Part shown: positions 61,684-64,000 of the stretch, piece after piece
Layout of the letters: each line of letters opens with the position of its first letter
Numbering within the stretch: position 1 is the stretch's first letter
Assembly: GCA_017554105.1 (NCBI GenBank)
Contig: JAFZIY010000025.1
Span: 1-64,000, forward strand
Length of the DNA: 64,000 nt
Direction of reading: 5' to 3'
Source of the DNA: Prevotella sp.
Lineage (GTDB): Bacteria; Bacteroidota; Bacteroidia; Bacteroidales; Bacteroidaceae
Notes under the pieces: generated by a model
Database searches by the model: none
What the model was told of the DNA's origin: nothing
What the model saw: the letters and a program-made list of their open reading frames with translations, nothing else
Made by a program: the position numbers and the translations under genes

Positions 61684-62818
61684 TTTTCTTCCTCCTGTAT
61701 CTTTTCATCTTGCCGAAATTCATTCCGAGATAGATGTTTAGTGAACCAAAGACATTATTTGTAGAGAACTGCGTCTTGCGATAGCTGTAGCCATGCAATA
61801 CCACGTTTGCTCCACAGTACCATTTCATATTGTTATATACGATGCCGAAACGTCCTATGGCATCGAAGTTGAAGTTCGAGAACTCGAAGTCGCGCAGGCG
61901 CAGTTTCCTGCTTTCCATCTCTCCCACCGACTTCTTGTAGGCCACGGCTATCGATAGCGACGCGGCAAGCAGCCAGTTGCGCGCAAATACAAAGTTGTAC
62001 GCATAGCCTCCGGAGATGGAATAGTCGTCATAGTCGACGCGGTTGAACATCAGTCCCGAGTCCACCTTCTCCTTGTCATAGTCTTTTGCTACCTCGGAGA
62101 TAACGTCCCTGAACTTGTCGTAGTCAAGTTTCAGGGAGTGGTTGGTATATCCTATGCCGAGAAGTGGCGAGCCGCAGCTCTTCTTCTGTATCGTGCTCTG
62201 GCTGAAGGCAGCGGGGTAGGAGAACTTATGGTGATTAAAGATATAATATATGTTCACGCCCTTGATGCCTACCTCGATGCCCGAGAACGACAAGTCCTTA
62301 GGCCGTACCTTCTCGTTGCCATAGACTACGGAGCGTATCCTATAGTCGTCGCCCGTGTTACGGTAGAAAAGGTCGATGCCTATCTGCGAACTGTAAAGGC
62401 TGATGTCTATCTCCTTACGTCTGTTGCTGTTGGAGAGATGGTTGATGTCGAACGTATATCCCAGGAACACCCATCGCCATCCGAAGTAAGGTCCTACCTT
62501 GAACGACGGCCGGGGCGCAAACGTAACCTCCTGTCCTGACTTGCTCGAGAGATAATACACCTCGTATGTCGTGGTGTTCTGCAACATCATGGTGTAGTTG
62601 TAGTGCTGCGGTTCAATGTAGGTGGTGTCTATGCGATTGAACTTCTTGACAAACTCATACAGCCTGTTCCTCTTCTTTGCCTTGACCGCCTTCTCCTGCG
62701 TTGTCACCGTCACGCTGTCGTCAGTGACAATACTCTCTACTGCTGCCGCAGGCGAGGCTATGAGCAGTAACATCGTCAGGCATCCTACAAGATATAGCCG
62801 GCACTTGTCGTTCTCCAT
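61670..62818 (-). CDS. DUF4421 outer-membrane-like protein
   Basis: 382 residues with a signal peptide ending around SPAAA. The rest is rich in alternating aromatic strands (for example GPYFGWRWVFLGYTFDI and WYCGANVVLHGYSY), the look of a beta-barrel; DUF4421 proteins are Bacteroidetes-specific. It overlaps the DUF1460 gene by 14 bases and starts 15 bases after the Gfo/Idh stop. Barrel topology is inferred from sequence pattern only. Confidence 0.82.
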   Translation of the reverse strand: MENDKCRLYLVGCLTMLLLIASPAAAVESIVTDDSVTVTTQEKAVKAKKRNRLYEFVKKFNRIDTTYIEPQHYNYTMMLQNTTTYEVYYLSSKSGQEVTFAPRPSFKVGPYFGWRWVFLGYTFDINHLSNSNRRKEIDISLYSSQIGIDLFYRNTGDDYRIRSVVYGNEKVRPKDLSFSGIEVGIKGVNIYYIFNHHKFSYPAAFSQSTIQKKSCGSPLLGIGYTNHSLKLDYDKFRDVISEVAKDYDKEKVDSGLMFNRVDYDDYSISGGYAYNFVFARNWLLAASLSIAVAYKKSVGEMESRKLRLRDFEFSNFNFDAIGRFGIVYNNMKWYCGANVVLHGYSYRKTQFSTNNVFGSLNIYLGMNFGKMKRYRRKKNENG

Positions 62819-62833
62819 ACCTTTCTTCTTCCG

Positions 62834-63817
62834 TCAGAACTTCCCAAGTATTCTATCCATAACCCAGTTCACGGGAGTTCCCGAGACGCTGGTGCACTCA
62901 CATACGTCCAGACCCTGAAGATGCTCTATGACACTCTTTATTATAGGCAACTGCACGTAAGGAGGGTTGGGAACGTCGATGCTGGTGTGCCCCTCGCTCG
63001 TAGTAAGTTCTATGGGCGTATAGTCGTACACCGAGAAAGACACCATTCCCGCGTCACCGATGACCTTTATGCTGTCGTCGCGTGACGACTCATGACCCAC
63101 GAAGCACCATGACCCGCTGCCGGCAACGCCCGACTCAAACTGGAAGCACGCGCTGATGTTGTCCTCAGGCTTGTACAGTCCGGCACGGTTGCTGCAGATG
63201 CCCTCGGCCCTCACTATCACGCCGAACATGTGTTGCAGCAAGTCAAGCTGATGGGGAGCGAGGTCATAGAAATATCCTCCGCCTGAAATCTCCGGTTGAA
63301 GACGCCACGGCAGGTTTCCCTTAGACGAGTAGTCATGCTCGCGGGGAGGACAGGAGAAACTAATCTCCACGTTCATAATCTTGCCTATCTTGCCCGACTT
63401 CACGATGTCCATTACCTTCATGAAGTAGGGTAGGTAACGTCTGTAATAAGCCACGAAGCAGGGCACTCCCGTCTGCTCGCACACCCTGTTGATGCGTGCG
63501 CAGTCGTCATAGCTCGATGCCAGTGGTTTCTCCACGTACACCGGCTTTCCTGCCCTCATCGACATAATGGCATAGGTGGCATGACTGGAGGGTGGAGTAG
63601 CGACATACACCGCGTTGACGTCAGGATCCTCGATAAGTTCCGAGGCGTCGGTGTACCATTTGGGAATCCTGTGCCTTTCGGCATACATACGTGTCCTCAG
63701 GGCATTGCGCCCCATCACGGCGACGATGTCAGAGCCCTCGACGTCCCTGAAGGCAGGTCCCGACTTCAACTCGGTCACCTCGCCACATCCTATAAAGCCC
63801 CATCTTATTTGTTTCAT
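62834..63817 (-). CDS. Gfo/Idh/MocA family oxidoreductase
   Basis: 327 residues. The N-terminal Rossmann loop GFIGCGEVTE (usual form GxGxxg) and the VEKPLA block (the catalytic Lys of EKP) are present; the C-terminal alpha/beta domain begins near 125. Members use NAD(P) to oxidise or reduce sugars and inositols in the cytoplasm. First gene of a run with DUF4421 and DUF1460. The -7 box ends four bases before the ATG, so the message is probably leaderless. Confidence 0.92.
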   Translation of the reverse strand: MKQIRWGFIGCGEVTELKSGPAFRDVEGSDIVAVMGRNALRTRMYAERHRIPKWYTDASELIEDPDVNAVYVATPPSSHATYAIMSMRAGKPVYVEKPLASSYDDCARINRVCEQTGVPCFVAYYRRYLPYFMKVMDIVKSGKIGKIMNVEISFSCPPREHDYSSKGNLPWRLQPEISGGGYFYDLAPHQLDLLQHMFGVIVRAEGICSNRAGLYKPEDNISACFQFESGVAGSGSWCFVGHESSRDDSIKVIGDAGMVSFSVYDYTPIELTTSEGHTSIDVPNPPYVQLPIIKSVIEHLQGLDVCECTSVSGTPVNWVMDRILGKF

Positions 63818-63821
63818 GCTG

Positions 63822-63852
63822 CAAAGTTAGTGCAAACCGAAGACAATACAAA
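63822..63852 (-). promoter_or_regulatory. Promoter of the Gfo/Idh gene
   Basis: On the minus strand: TTTG (63852-63849), 19 bases, TAACTTTG (63829-63822), then CAGC and the ATG. The -33/spacer part belongs to a 20-base repeat that recurs at 63912-63931. Confidence 0.75.
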
Positions 63853-63931
63853 ATAAATATATTTATTTTTATTGTTGAGGTGCAGCCTAAGTTCGCTGTA
63901 AGCAGAGTTTTTGCAAACCGAAGACAATACA
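63831..63931. repeat. 20-base direct repeat upstream of the Gfo/Idh gene
   Basis: tgcaaaccgaagacaataca occurs at 63831-63850 and 63912-63931, 81 bases apart. The distal copy lacks an intact -7 box (AAACTCTG in place of TAACTTTG), so it looks like a decayed promoter. An 8-base hairpin (63937-63944 with 63948-63955) follows, and nothing further is evident to the window edge. Confidence 0.8.
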
Positions 63932-64000
63932 TTTGAGTTCCCTTGATAAGGGAACGGCGTAAGCAAAGGTTTAACTCTGTCGAGCGAGTGCAAAGGAAAC

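Overview
The window reads as a Bacteroidales chromosome segment, most likely Prevotellaceae (inference). The clues are -7 boxes of the form TAnnTTTG with a TTTG or TTG about 19-20 bases upstream, almost no Shine-Dalgarno sites, a complex I operon with fused nuoCD and no nuoEFG, a Rho with a long disordered insert, and many secreted glycan-degrading enzymes. I see no phage, insertion sequence, CRISPR array or rRNA.

Layout. 0.65-8.4 kb: three exported glycosidases in one run (GH31 alpha-xylosidase with a PA14 insert, GH2, YicI-type GH31) that fit side-chain removal from xyloglucan-like glycans; no SusC/SusD pair lies in the window. 8.5-10.4 kb: miaA and a diacylglycerol-kinase-like gene. 10.5-15.5 kb: an alpha-glucan/glycogen cluster (debranching enzyme, GT4 synthase, GH57). 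15.7-21.3 kb: carB of a eukaryote-like type, an iron alcohol dehydrogenase and an RDD membrane protein. 21.4-27.8 kb: a six-gene membrane/MoxR/DUF58 operon that shares an interlocked divergent promoter with the RDD gene. 27.8-36.1 kb: a secreted PKD protein, a LOG-family protein, a PL1 pectate lyase and a GH28-GH105 fusion. 36.1-41.3 kb: a candidate small RNA, rfbD, DUF4924, a LysE exporter, a ROK glucokinase, a Sel1-repeat protein and a lipoprotein. 41.4-51.9 kb: nuoABCDHIJKLMN. 52.1-60.4 kb: a DUF6359-like lipoprotein, rho, an Uup-type ABC-F gene, engB, recR, a membrane protein, a GT2 and a GNAT. 60.45-60.8 kb: two tRNA-Asp genes and a third tRNA-Asp remnant. 60.8-63.8 kb: DUF1460, DUF4421 and Gfo/Idh/MocA genes.

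Functionally the window joins plant polysaccharide use (xyloglucan-type and pectin enzymes), alpha-glucan storage, and a proton-pumping complex I without its NADH-input module. The strongest unexplained signals are non-coding: a roughly 70-nt RNA candidate at 36.34-36.41 kb, an interlocked divergent promoter at 21.3 kb, promoters so close to start codons that the mRNAs should be leaderless (miaA, the Gfo/Idh gene, perhaps lysE), and several dispersed palindromic repeats that sit on gene ends and in one case supply a ribosome-binding site.
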